From Flavobacteriales bacterium (GTDB lineage Bacteria; Bacteroidota; Bacteroidia; Flavobacteriales; Flavobacteriaceae): DNA of 10,876 nt. Shown here piece by piece: positions 1 through 6,251 of this stretch. Each line of letters begins with the position of its first letter. Position 1 is the first letter of the stretch. The notes below the pieces were generated by a model. That model was given only the letters and a program-made list of their open reading frames with translations, searched no databases and was not told the origin of the DNA. The translations under genes were made by a program, and so were the position numbers. The stretch lies in the NCBI GenBank assembly GCA_027033875.1, contig JALVKK010000173.1, forward strand, positions 1 through 10,876, read 5' to 3'.

Positions 1-369
1 AGTCAACGTGAAATTGACCGGAATAATGCTGTTTACAATTATCAAGGCAATCGCAATCCGTTTATCGATCACCCCGAATGGGTCAGTGCTATATGGGATC
101 CTGACTCGTCAGTTCAAACTACAACTAAGTCGATAAATATTGAAATTTTTCCGGTTCCCGTTCAATCCGGACAAGAAAAATTGCATTTGTTTTTTCAAAA
201 TTTAATAATAAAAAACATCCAATTATATGATGTAACGGGGCAACGTATTAAAGCGGAGTATGTTCGCAATCAAAAATATTTGACAATCGGACAATTGCGT
301 GAAGGGGTATATTTTGTTGACATCGAGACCAATAAAGGAAATTTGTTGAAATCTTTTATAATAGAATAA
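1..369 (+). CDS. Endonuclease I family secreted nuclease with T9SS sorting domain (3' end only)
   Basis: The gene is open from the left edge and stops with TAA at 367-369, so only the last 122 residues are visible. The first ~30 residues, including the run RNNAVYNYQGNRNPFIDHPE followed by W, match the conserved C-terminal end of the endonuclease I (EndA/DNase) fold. That family comprises secreted or periplasmic non-specific nucleases. From about residue 44 a type A T9SS domain follows: a FPVPV segment (variant of FPNP), then YDVTGQRI, LREGVYFVDIETNKG and a terminal KSFIIE. This predicts export across the outer membrane followed by removal of the domain. The active-site region lies outside the window, so catalysis is inferred from the family. 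A likely role is digestion of extracellular DNA for nutrients. It ends just before a terminator at 391-417 and has no downstream partner. The nuclease call is the less certain part; the sorting domain is clear. Confidence 0.85.
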   Translation, partial: SQREIDRNNAVYNYQGNRNPFIDHPEWVSAIWDPDSSVQTTTKSINIEIFPVPVQSGQEKLHLFFQNLIIKNIQLYDVTGQRIKAEYVRNQKYLTIGQLREGVYFVDIETNKGNLLKSFIIE

Positions 370-390
370 ACTACAAATAATAATTTTTTT

Positions 391-417
391 AAGCACTTTC
401 AAAAGAGGTGCTTTTTT
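391..417 (+). terminator. Rho-independent terminator after the secreted nuclease
   Basis: AAGCAC (391-396) pairs with GTGCTT (408-413) around an 11-nt loop. The second arm runs into a T-tract (412-417). It lies 22 nt after the stop at 367-369. Confidence 0.75.
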
Positions 418-490
418 ATTATTAAAATATCAATAGATATTCAATTTGATTTTAAAATGCTTTCAATATTTCGTTCTTTATAATTTTTTT

Positions 491-499
491 TATATTTTG
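491..499 (+). promoter_or_regulatory. Tentative -7 element upstream of the acyl-CoA synthetase
   Basis: TATATTTTG resembles the Bacteroidota -7 consensus TAnnTTTG with one extra base between TA and TTTG. It lies 25 nt before the ATG at 525. I see no convincing TTTG or TTG -33 element at the expected distance, so this is only a candidate. Confidence 0.25.
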
Positions 500-524
500 T
501 AAGCCCAAACCAAAATATTCAGTT

Positions 525-2297
525 ATGGAAATAAAAAGACTTTTTGATTTTGTAGCATATCAAAAAAAGAATTACCCGCGAGAAGACGCATTAGTTGATA
601 AGACAAGTGGTGAATGGGTTAAAACATCGAGTAAGGAATTTGTTAAAAAAGCCAATAGATTCAGTAGAGGTTTAATAAAATTAGGTGTTAAGCCTAACGA
701 TAAAATTGCCATTATTTCTCATAATAATCAAACTAAATGGAATATTACGGATATAGGCATTTTACAGGTCGGAGCGCAAGATGTGCCGGTATATCCGACT
801 ATTTCGGAAGATGATTACGAGTATATTTTTAACCATGCGGAAGTTAAATATATCATTGTTTCAAATGAAGAAATTTTAGAGAAGGTTAATAAAATAAAGG
901 GCAACGTAGCTTCATTAAAAGGGGTTTTTACTTTTGAACCGGTTGCAGGTGAACGTTCTTGGCAAGAAATTATGGATTTGGGTGCAGATGAATCCCTTTG
1001 GTCGGAACTCAAAAGAAGAATAAATAAGATTAAAGAAGATGATTTGGCAACCATTATTTATACTTCCGGCACAACGGGACGTCCGAAAGGCGTGATGCTG
1101 ACACATAAAAATATTGTAACAACCGTAATTTCATCAGCCAAAAGAGTTCCAAAATTGCCTGACAATGGTAAGGTTATCAGTTTTTTACCGGCTTGTCATA
1201 TTTTTGAACGAATGATACATTATCTGTATTATTACAGAGGTTTTGGTATTTATTTTGCCGAATCTATCGAGCAAATAGGAGACAATATCAGAGAAGTCAA
1301 ACCGCATTTGTTTACCGCCGTACCACGTTTGATAGAAAAAGTTTATGATAAAATTATAGCCAAAGGTCAAGAACTTTCCGGTATCAAAAAAGCGCTGTTT
1401 TTTTGGGCGGTTAAAGTAGGAGAGGCGTTTGATTTTGATAAAGCCGGTAAGTTTCCGTACAGTATTAAATTAAAATTGGCACGTAAACTGATTTTTAGCA
1501 AATGGCGAGAAGCACTTGGCGGTGAGTTGAAATATATTGTTTCGGGTAGTGCTGCTTTGCAACCGCGTTTGCAACGGGTTTTTAATGCTGCTGCTCTGTA
1601 TATTTTGGAAGGCTATGGATTGACGGAGACTTCCGGAGTTGTTTCGGTTAATTCGCCTAACGAAATTTGGAAAATCGGTACGGTCGGACGACCCATTGAT
1701 ATTGTAGATGTAAAAATTGCAGATGACGGAGAGATTTTAGTCAAAGGTCCTAATATGCTGGTTGGTTATTACAAAGATCCTGAAAAAACAGAGGAAGTAT
1801 TTACTGACGGCTATTTTCATACGGGAGATATTGGTATAGTTGACAATGATGGTGTCTTAAAAATTACCGACCGTAAAAAAGAAATGTTTAAAACATCCGG
1901 TGGTAAATATGTAGCACCTCAGTTGATAGAAAATGCGATGAAACAATCGCCTTTTATCGAACAAATTATGGTTGTCGGAGAAGGACAAAAATTGGTAGCT
2001 GCAATTATTCAGCCGGCTTTTCCTTTTATCAGAGAATGGGCAAGAAGGCATGAAATAAAATTAGGTGATAGTTTGGAAGAAATCGCAAATCATACCAAAG
2101 TAAAAGAACGTATCATGCGAGAAGTAGAAAAATATAATGCAACTTTTGGTAAATGGGAAAAAATAAAAATCATTGAATTAACACCGGACGAATGGACGGT
2201 TGAAGCCGGACATTTAACGCCGACGATGAAACTCAAACGACGCGTTATCAAAGATATTTATAAAGATTTGTATCGTAAGATTTATGACAATTTGTAA
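525..2297 (+). CDS. Long-chain acyl-CoA synthetase (AMP-forming fatty acid-CoA ligase)
   Basis: A 590-residue protein of the ANL (acyl-adenylate-forming) superfamily. Members activate fatty acids with ATP to an acyl-AMP and then transfer the acyl group to CoA for lipid synthesis or degradation. The signatures are in the expected order: the phosphate-binding loop YTSGTTGRPKGVM at ~179-191, YGLTETSG at ~364-371, YFHTGD at ~430-435 and ITDRKKEMFKTSGGKY at ~447-462. PTMKLKR at ~566-572 contains the probable catalytic lysine K569 of the mobile C-terminal domain. Length and motif style fit the long-chain (FAA1/FadD15-like) branch rather than acetyl-CoA synthetase. The ATG at 525 starts directly at the family's N-terminus (MEIKRLFDFVAYQ). 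No clear Shine-Dalgarno sequence is present. The gene appears monocistronic and ends at the strong hairpin at 2344-2386. Substrate chain length cannot be read from the sequence. Confidence 0.95.
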   Translation: MEIKRLFDFVAYQKKNYPREDALVDKTSGEWVKTSSKEFVKKANRFSRGLIKLGVKPNDKIAIISHNNQTKWNITDIGILQVGAQDVPVYPTISEDDYEYIFNHAEVKYIIVSNEEILEKVNKIKGNVASLKGVFTFEPVAGERSWQEIMDLGADESLWSELKRRINKIKEDDLATIIYTSGTTGRPKGVMLTHKNIVTTVISSAKRVPKLPDNGKVISFLPACHIFERMIHYLYYYRGFGIYFAESIEQIGDNIREVKPHLFTAVPRLIEKVYDKIIAKGQELSGIKKALFFWAVKVGEAFDFDKAGKFPYSIKLKLARKLIFSKWREALGGELKYIVSGSAALQPRLQRVFNAAALYILEGYGLTETSGVVSVNSPNEIWKIGTVGRPIDIVDVKIADDGEILVKGPNMLVGYYKDPEKTEEVFTDGYFHTGDIGIVDNDGVLKITDRKKEMFKTSGGKYVAPQLIENAMKQSPFIEQIMVVGEGQKLVAAIIQPAFPFIREWARRHEIKLGDSLEEIANHTKVKERIMREVEKYNATFGKWEKIKIIELTPDEWTVEAGHLTPTMKLKRRVIKDIYKDLYRKIYDNL

Positions 2298-2343
2298 TTT
2301 TAGAATTGCCTGATTTTGTTAGAATAAAAATATAAACAACAAT

Positions 2344-2386
2344 AAAAGAGGCTGTTTCGATTAGTTTTGAAACAGCCTCTTTTTTT
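2344..2386. terminator. Bidirectional terminator between convergent acyl-CoA synthetase and dodecin
   Basis: A perfect 15-bp inverted repeat, AAAAGAGGCTGTTTC (2344-2358) and its complement (2369-2383), encloses a 10-nt loop. It has a T-run on the plus side (2380-2386) and TTTTATT on the minus side. It sits between the stops at 2297 (plus) and 2403 (minus) and can serve both genes. Confidence 0.92.
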
Positions 2387-2402
2387 CAATAATGCAATAA
2401 TT

Positions 2403-2603
2403 TTATTTTACTTCAAAAGTAACTTTTAAATTTACTCTATATTCAACGACCTCACCGTTTTTAACGACGACACTTTGGTCTTGAACATAAGCCGATCTAA
2501 TTTCCTTGATCGTTTTAGAGGCTTTTTTGACTGCTTTGGCAGTAGCGTCCTCCCAAGATTTTTTGGAACTGGACATCAATTCTACAACTTTTAAAACTGA
2601 CAT
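2403..2603 (-). CDS. Dodecin family flavin-binding protein
   Basis: A 66-residue protein beginning MSVLKVVELMSSSKKSWEDA and ending YRVNLKVTFEVK, the usual length and pattern of dodecins. Known dodecins form hollow dodecamers that bind riboflavin/FMN or related flavins (and CoA in some species), and they buffer free flavin in the cytoplasm. Visible hallmarks are the N-terminal strand VLKVVEL, the SWEDATAKAVKKASKTI helix, the strand SAYVQDQSVVV and a terminal strand with the YRV motif. The open frame extends 23 codons further upstream, but I chose the ATG at 2601-2603. It aligns with dodecin N-termini, and the upstream extension (LKKLRFAIIIVYLT...) would run through the promoter at 2631-2660. 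The gene is transcribed alone. The aromatic flavin-stacking residue typical of halophilic dodecins is not obvious here, so the ligand is uncertain. Confidence 0.93.
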   Translation of the reverse strand: MSVLKVVELMSSSKKSWEDATAKAVKKASKTIKEIRSAYVQDQSVVVKNGEVVEYRVNLKVTFEVK

Positions 2604-2630
2604 AATTTTGATTTTATAGGTTAATAATGT

Positions 2631-2660
2631 CAAATATACAATTATAATTGCAAACCGCAA
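2631..2660 (-). promoter_or_regulatory. Dodecin promoter (Bacteroidota -33/-7 type) with palindromic spacer
   Basis: Read on the minus strand, TTG (2660-2658), 19 nt, then TATATTTG (2638-2631) fits the TTG-N17-23-TAnnTTTG promoter described for Bacteroidota. It leaves a leader of roughly 20-27 nt before the ATG. The spacer contains a perfect 12-bp palindrome CAATTATAATTG (2639-2650), a possible operator. Confidence 0.65.
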
Positions 2661-2883
2661 TTTTTTTAACAAATTATAATAATACTTTTGGTAAATATAA
2701 AGAAGTCATGCTTGTTGTATGGCATTATTGACGGGTTATTATGTATTGATAAGTTTGGCGCACTTACCTGAGTATTTTCTATTGTGTTTGGATCAATATA
2801 TTTTTGTAGAAATTTTGTGTTTATCATCTCATATTTTTCCGAAAAAAATAAATCTATCAGCTTTTATGTAATAAAAGATTTAG

Positions 2884-2891
2884 TATATTTG
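2884..2891 (+). promoter_or_regulatory. -7 promoter element for tRNA-Val
   Basis: TATATTTG matches TAnnTTTG exactly and ends 16 nt before the first base of the tRNA. The T-rich stretch at 2862-2865 is at about the -33 position but lacks the G of TTTG. Confidence 0.7.
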
Positions 2892-2907
2892 CAATCACAA
2901 AAATAAA

Positions 2908-2982
2908 GGGTTCTTAGCTCAGCTGGTTTAGAGTATCGCCTTGACAGGGCGGGGGTCGCCGGTTCGAACCCGGCAGAACCCA
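2908..2982 (+). tRNA. tRNA-Val (anticodon GAC)
   Basis: A complete 75-nt cloverleaf. The acceptor GGGTTCT (2908-2914) pairs with AGAACCC (2975-2981), with discriminator A at 2982. The D-stem GCTC/GAGT closes with one G-T pair. The anticodon stem TCGCC/GGCGG encloses the loop TTGACAG, giving anticodon GAC for valine codons GUC/GUU. The T-stem GCCGG/CCGGC encloses TTCGAAC. The 3' CCA is not encoded (ACA follows), so it must be added after transcription. The gene stands alone between its own promoter and terminator. Flanking sequence gives no sign of integration of a mobile element at its 3' end. Confidence 0.96.
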
Positions 2983-2983
2983 C

Positions 2984-3019
2984 AAAAGGAAGTGTTTTTT
3001 TATAGCGCTTCCTTTTTTT
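2984..3019 (+). terminator. Terminator after tRNA-Val
   Basis: AAAAGGAAGTG (2984-2994) pairs with CGCTTCCTTTT (3006-3016), with one T-G pair, around an 11-nt loop. A 7-T tract ends at 3019. The hairpin begins two bases after the tRNA. Read on the minus strand it ends in only four Ts, so it may also weakly stop the DUF6048 transcript. Confidence 0.85.
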
Positions 3020-3085
3020 ATTTTGAAATTATAAAAATCTTTGAATGTTTGCTTACCGAAGCCTTTGATATTGAAAAATGCTTAT

Positions 3086-3820
3086 TTAAAAAATAAACCG
3101 GTAACTGATGAAATATTGCATGCCGAAACCAAAACGGCTATACGTGTTTTTATTGAAGAATCCGGGAATATAAGTAACTGTAAAATTATCAATATCAGAG
3201 CTGTAGATTAGATATTTTGTACTTATTTCAAGTCCGAGATACAGATGTCTGAAAGTCTCTACTTGCATTTGTGCATGAAGTTCAATCCATTGTGCCGAAT
3301 TGTTATCAAAGGCTTGTTCAACATTAACCGGTTGCGGAAGGTATATTGCACCGGGTTGATTGATACGGTAAGTATGTAATAAATAATCAAAACGTGCATA
3401 AGCATAATTGATGCCGATGTCAATATCGTTATCCATATCTAACCAATTGCGATATAAATTATACATCACACCTATTTTGTAATATGAACCCGTCGTATGA
3501 TAATTGAGTAAATTGTTGTCAGTCAGGTGCTTTTCGTATCCTCCGTAAAATACCAAATAATATTCTTTATAAAAATTGGCATCGATATAATAATCATAAG
3601 ATTCGGACCGGTTTAATTTTGCCCGAATATATTTTCCTATATCAAATCCAAAGCGAATTTTTACAGGTTGCTTTATTTTGATGATACTGTCTTTGGCAAT
3701 CGTATCAGTAGTTTGTTGAGCAGACATATAAATCGTTAACATAAAAAAACTTACAAGCAATAATCGTCTTTTTAATAGTAACAATCTACTAAATTTTATT
3801 TGGTATGAGGTATTATTCAT
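3086..3820 (-). CDS. DUF6048-type predicted outer-membrane protein
   Basis: A 244-residue protein with an N-terminal signal peptide: basic KRR, then LLLVSFFMLTIYMSA, with probable cleavage just before QQ at ~36. Downstream, alternating aromatic/polar strands (for example YYLVFYGGYEKHL, YKIGVMYNLYRNW, INYAYARFDYLLHTY, RFGFGMQYFISYRFIF) and a C-terminal phenylalanine are typical of a small outer-membrane beta-barrel. I assign it to the DUF6048 family by overall pattern and by its partner. No biochemical function is known to me. It starts 24 nt after the DUF6452 gene stops and is probably co-transcribed from the promoter before that gene. The ATG at 3818-3820 is the start that keeps the whole signal peptide. 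The family label is from recall and could be wrong; the secreted, barrel-like nature is clear. Confidence 0.8.
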   Translation of the reverse strand: MNNTSYQIKFSRLLLLKRRLLLVSFFMLTIYMSAQQTTDTIAKDSIIKIKQPVKIRFGFDIGKYIRAKLNRSESYDYYIDANFYKEYYLVFYGGYEKHLTDNNLLNYHTTGSYYKIGVMYNLYRNWLDMDNDIDIGINYAYARFDYLLHTYRINQPGAIYLPQPVNVEQAFDNNSAQWIELHAQMQVETFRHLYLGLEISTKYLIYSSDIDNFTVTYIPGFFNKNTYSRFGFGMQYFISYRFIF

Positions 3821-3844
3821 TAATCTAAATTGTTGAAAGAGATT

Positions 3845-4324
3845 TTAATGATAAATTTTCAAATGAACAACCGTGTCGGTTACAACATCATTATTGATAA
3901 GCTCTATTTGTTTGATCCAATTATCGTTATCTTGTTGTAAATCAACGATTAATTGATGAAAAATAATTTTATAACCGCAAGATTTCGATACGAAAACCTG
4001 TTCACGTGTATAGTGAAAGATAAGTGTATCTGCGTTTTGTCCCGATGTAAAAATAAAATTGGAAATATCGTCATTGACATTGAGAGGTATGGATAAGCGT
4101 TTGATATTTGTTTGTCCTTTAATCAAAGTGTCTTGTTGTGGTAAAGCGGTAACGTGCAATTCGCCTACCGGTTTTTCAGTAGCAGGATTGCTGTTATCAA
4201 CAAAAATTATTTTTAAGTCGGGTGTTCCGTCACCGGTACAAATATCATCTTTACGACAAGCCGTCAGGCTTATAATGGTCAGGACAATGAGAGCAACGAA
4301 CCGGATTAATACTTTTATATTCAT
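3845..4324 (-). CDS. DUF6452-type lipoprotein
   Basis: A 159-residue predicted lipoprotein: hydrophobic signal to LTAC, with lipidated Cys at 23. The mature start reads CRKDDIC. The K-D-D just after the Cys resembles the K-(D/E)2 lipoprotein export signal described in Bacteroidota, which would point to the cell surface. The same KDDIC may instead simply be a family motif. The rest is beta-rich, with two further cysteines (in DDIC and in SKSCGYK) that could form a disulfide. A TPDLKIIFVDNSNP segment follows the lipobox region, as in DUF6452 proteins. It is the first gene of a pair with the DUF6048 barrel protein, and the two families are usually neighbours. Function unknown. Its -7 box lies only four bases before the ATG at 4322-4324 (see findings). 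Confidence 0.8.
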   Translation of the reverse strand: MNIKVLIRFVALIVLTIISLTACRKDDICTGDGTPDLKIIFVDNSNPATEKPVGELHVTALPQQDTLIKGQTNIKRLSIPLNVNDDISNFIFTSGQNADTLIFHYTREQVFVSKSCGYKIIFHQLIVDLQQDNDNWIKQIELINNDVVTDTVVHLKIYH

Positions 4325-4328
4325 ATAG

Positions 4329-4336
4329 CAAAGATA
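4329..4336 (-). promoter_or_regulatory. -7 element for the DUF6452-DUF6048 unit
   Basis: On the minus strand, TATCTTTG (4336-4329) matches TAnnTTTG exactly, but CTAT is all that separates it from the ATG. Transcription would begin at or within a few bases of the start codon. No clear -33 TTG is seen. Confidence 0.5.
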
Positions 4337-4465
4337 ATTATATTTGCGTAAAAGAGACTAATGTTTGTAGTGTAAATATAGATACATTACAATTTTTCGC
4401 TCAAATTTGTTTCGATATATTAAAAATTGTGTACGTATCACAAAATTTCAAAAGTTTATTTTAGA

Positions 4466-4473
4466 TAAATTTG
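4466..4473 (+). promoter_or_regulatory. -7 element for the DoxX-like gene
   Basis: TAAATTTG matches TAnnTTTG exactly. It predicts a leader of about 40 nt before the ATG at 4519, and it overlaps the earlier TTG at 4471 that extends the same frame. That argues against the earlier start. The -33 element is not clear. Confidence 0.6.
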
Positions 4474-4518
4474 CACGTCAGTATAACAAGACTTAATTTT
4501 GTAACAAAAATTACTCAA

Positions 4519-5589
4519 ATGAAATTATTACTACAAATTATCCGTGTTTTGGTTGCATTAACCTTTGTTTTTTCAGGTTTTGTCAAATTGATTGATCCCA
4601 TTGGAACTAAAATAAAAATGCTGGAATATTTCGGTGAAGATGTTTTAAATTTGACATTTTTGTCGTCTTATGCTTTGGAAATATCAGTTGGTTTGATTTG
4701 GTTTGAATTTGTATTGGGCGTATGGCTTTTATTCGGTTATAAAATAAAATTTACTTTACGTGCCTTGTTGCTTTTAATTACTGTTTTTTTGTTTTTAACA
4801 TGGTATTCGGCATATTTTAACAAAGTTACGGATTGCGGTTGTTTCGGAGATGCCGTAAAGTTATCTAATTGGGAAACTTTTTATAAGAATGTGGTTTTAA
4901 TTATATTAATTTTGTTGTTAAATTGGCGTTGGTATGTTCTTAGACCATTATTTAGCAACCGGTTATTAACAACTTTGTCGCATATTTTTGCTTTGCTGGC
5001 TTTACTGTTGATGGTATATACCATTCGGCATTTACCATTGATTGACTTTCGTCCATATGCTATAGGAAAAAATATACGAGAAGGTATGCAGATACCACCG
5101 GATGCCCCACAACCAAAGTTTAAAGATATTTGGTATTACAAAATCAATGGAGAGGTTAAAGAATTTTCTAATGAAGACGAGCCATGGAATATCAAAGGAG
5201 CAGAGTTTGTGGATAGAAAAACCATTACATTGGAAGAAGGTTTCACACCTCCCATTCACGATTTCAGTATTGAAAATGATGCAGACGGAGATATTACGGA
5301 CAAAGTATTGAGTATGCCCGAAGTATATTTGGTAATTTCATATAATCCGTTAGAAATCAACGATAAAGCTATTCAAATAATAAATACTTTTGCTCAAAAA
5401 ATGCAACAAGAAGGTCATACAGTTATAGGTTTGTATGCGTTGATAGATGGTAATTTGGTACAAAAATTTCATTTTTCCTTATACATGACCGATGCTACAA
5501 CCCTAAAAACCATGATTCGCAGCAATCCGGGTGTTATCAAGTTGCAAAACGGAACAATTGTTGAGAAAAAAGCATGGCGGGATTTATAG
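4519..5589 (+). CDS. DoxX/MauE-like membrane protein with C-terminal thioredoxin-like domain (BT_3928-like)
   Basis: A 356-residue protein. Residues 1-~170 form several membrane segments (~5-24, 48-73, 80-100, 121-138, 150-170) of the DoxX/MauE type. They include the N-terminal motif FSGFVKLIDPIGT and a conserved CGCFGD at 106-111 at the end of a membrane segment. Relatives with this cysteine pair are implicated in redox or disulfide chemistry in the envelope. Residues ~240-356 look like a thioredoxin fold without a CxxC active site: a VYLVISYNP strand, a helix and RSNPGVIKLQNGTIV, whose Pro-337 sits where the cis-proline loop would be. The layout fits the Bacteroidota BT_3928 family as I recall it; its role is not established. 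The ATG at 4519 is preferred over the in-frame TTG at 4471 because a -7 box covers the latter. It converges on the DUF5606 gene with 43 nt between them and no obvious hairpin. Confidence 0.85.
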   Translation: MKLLLQIIRVLVALTFVFSGFVKLIDPIGTKIKMLEYFGEDVLNLTFLSSYALEISVGLIWFEFVLGVWLLFGYKIKFTLRALLLLITVFLFLTWYSAYFNKVTDCGCFGDAVKLSNWETFYKNVVLIILILLLNWRWYVLRPLFSNRLLTTLSHIFALLALLLMVYTIRHLPLIDFRPYAIGKNIREGMQIPPDAPQPKFKDIWYYKINGEVKEFSNEDEPWNIKGAEFVDRKTITLEEGFTPPIHDFSIENDADGDITDKVLSMPEVYLVISYNPLEINDKAIQIINTFAQKMQQEGHTVIGLYALIDGNLVQKFHFSLYMTDATTLKTMIRSNPGVIKLQNGTIVEKKAWRDL

Positions 5590-5632
5590 ATATACTACGT
5601 TTATAAAGATGTTGATTTTCATTGTTTAATCG

Positions 5633-6076
5633 TTATTCTGTTTGTTTATCTTTTTTATTTTGCGTTTTGTTGTTTTCAGTTTCTTTTTGTTCCAAATAAT
5701 CTGCCAAATATCCGGTATTTTGCAAGATATTGTACCATTGCACGATTTTTTTGATATGAGACTGATAAACCCGATCTTCATCATAATCAGGCATAACTTC
5801 TTTAAAAAAATCTATCAATGCATTTTTGTCTGACTTGTGGTCAATAGCCGGTTTATTGTTTTCTTTTTTTGCAATTTTCTTAAATACTTGCCATAGCGGA
5901 ATTTCGTCATCAATGGCATAAACGGCGATTTCGTCCAATGCGGATACATTTGTAAAAGAAGTCATCACGCGTTTGTGATCAATAATTGATTCGGCAATAA
6001 TGCCGGATTTTGTAGTAGTCAATAGCTTGAATAAGCCGCTTTTTCCCGAAATACTTATTAATTTTAAATCTTTCAT
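5633..6076 (-). CDS. DUF5606 domain protein
   Basis: A 147-residue cytoplasmic protein starting MKDLKLISISGKSGLFKLLT, the conserved opening of the Bacteroidota DUF5606 family. A small beta-rich N-terminal domain (~1-70) with GIIAESIIDHKRV and VSALDEIAVYAIDDEIPLWQVF is followed by a helical segment (~90-130) with DFFKEVMPDYDEDRVY and HIKKIVQWYNIL. A low-complexity charged tail (KETENNKTQNKKDKQTE) completes it. Molecular function is unknown. The frame stays open 33 codons upstream, but that stretch reads through the GC-rich palindromes at 6111-6176 and is not family sequence, so I place the start at 6074-6076. No clear promoter or Shine-Dalgarno sequence is visible. If transcription starts beyond the palindromes, they would form a stable structure in the 5' leader. 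Confidence 0.88.
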   Translation of the reverse strand: MKDLKLISISGKSGLFKLLTTTKSGIIAESIIDHKRVMTSFTNVSALDEIAVYAIDDEIPLWQVFKKIAKKENNKPAIDHKSDKNALIDFFKEVMPDYDEDRVYQSHIKKIVQWYNILQNTGYLADYLEQKETENNKTQNKKDKQTE

Positions 6077-6111
6077 ATCTTGTTTAATTATACTGGTTAT
6101 TTGATAGCCTG

Positions 6112-6129
6112 TACCGACTATTGTCGGTA
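6112..6129. repeat. Short palindrome (first of a REP-like pair)
   Basis: TACCGAC (6112-6118), loop TATT, GTCGGTA (6123-6129): a perfect 7-bp hairpin. Its core CCGACTATTGTCGG differs at only two of 14 positions from the core of the larger palindrome that follows, suggesting a shared origin. No T-tract follows on either strand. Confidence 0.75.
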
Positions 6130-6131
6130 TC

Positions 6132-6176
6132 GGTGCTTCGGTCCCCCCGACTTTCGTCGGGGGGACCGAAGCCACC
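6132..6176. repeat. Long GC-rich palindrome, REP-like element
   Basis: GCTTCGGTCCCCCCGAC (6135-6151), loop TTTC, and its exact complement (6156-6172) form a perfect 17-bp stem. Three more pairs (6132-6134 with 6174-6176) are possible across a bulged C at 6173. Six G and six C in a row stand out against the AT-rich surroundings. It is unlike a terminator because no T-run follows on either side. Bacteroidota carry dispersed palindromes of this general kind, some mobilised by REP-associated (Y1/RAYT) transposases. No such transposase is in the window, so the assignment rests on structure only. Confidence 0.75.
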
Positions 6177-6211
6177 TCTATATCTGCTTTTTAGAAAAAA
6201 TCTCGAGATTC

Positions 6212-6251
6212 AACATTACAAACATTCAACATTTAACTTTTAACATTCAAC
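6212..6251. repeat. Degenerate heptamer array (AACWTTY) before the lipoprotein-cdaA-lptG operon
   Basis: From 6221 to 6251 the triplet AAC recurs exactly every 7 nt: AACATTC, AACATTT, AACTTTT, AACATTC, AAC. An earlier, out-of-register AAC lies at 6212-6214. The minus strand reads GTTGAAT/GTTAAAA, related to the array at 7775-7802 but in the opposite orientation. It fills the region just upstream of the -7 box at 6261. Confidence 0.7.

Larger units (their letters stand above)
2604..2907. other. Intergenic region between dodecin and tRNA-Val
   Basis: About 300 bases without a convincing gene. The left end carries the minus-strand dodecin promoter (2631-2660). The right end carries the tRNA promoter (2884-2891) and a small AT-only hairpin, CTTTTAT-gta-ATAAAAG (2861-2877). 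A 53-codon minus-strand frame at 2666-2827 (starting MINTKFLQKYIDPN) is open but matches no family I know. It lacks a clear promoter and is probably chance or a gene remnant. Confidence 0.5.

Noticed and set aside
2604..2672. 23-residue hydrophobic N-terminal extension of dodecin, which could look like a signal peptide
   Set aside because: It reads through the dodecin promoter, and dodecins are cytoplasmic proteins of about 66-70 residues.
2666..2827. A 53-codon minus-strand frame beginning MINTKFLQKYIDPN upstream of dodecin
   Set aside because: It has an ATG and a fairly protein-like composition, but no recognisable family, no clear promoter (best is TAGATTTA) and no coding context. A frame of this length is expected by chance.
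2983..3085. An attachment site or integrated element at the 3' end of the tRNA
   Set aside because: No repeat of the tRNA 3' end occurs downstream in the window and no integrase is present. The next features are a terminator and ordinary genes.
4471..4518. TTG start giving a 16-residue longer DoxX-like protein
   Set aside because: The TTG lies inside an exact -7 box (4466-4473) and would not be in the mRNA. The membrane signal begins naturally at the ATG at 4519.
5590..5632. A shared terminator between the DoxX-like and DUF5606 genes
   Set aside because: No hairpin with a T-tract is visible in these 43 bases.
6077..6175. N-terminal extension of the DUF5606 protein starting at 6175
   Set aside because: The extra 33 codons translate the GC-rich palindromes and do not resemble the family. 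The conserved N-terminus begins at the ATG at 6074-6076.
6132..6176. The long palindrome as a transcription terminator
   Set aside because: Neither strand has a T-run after the stem, and it lies between divergent genes rather than after one.
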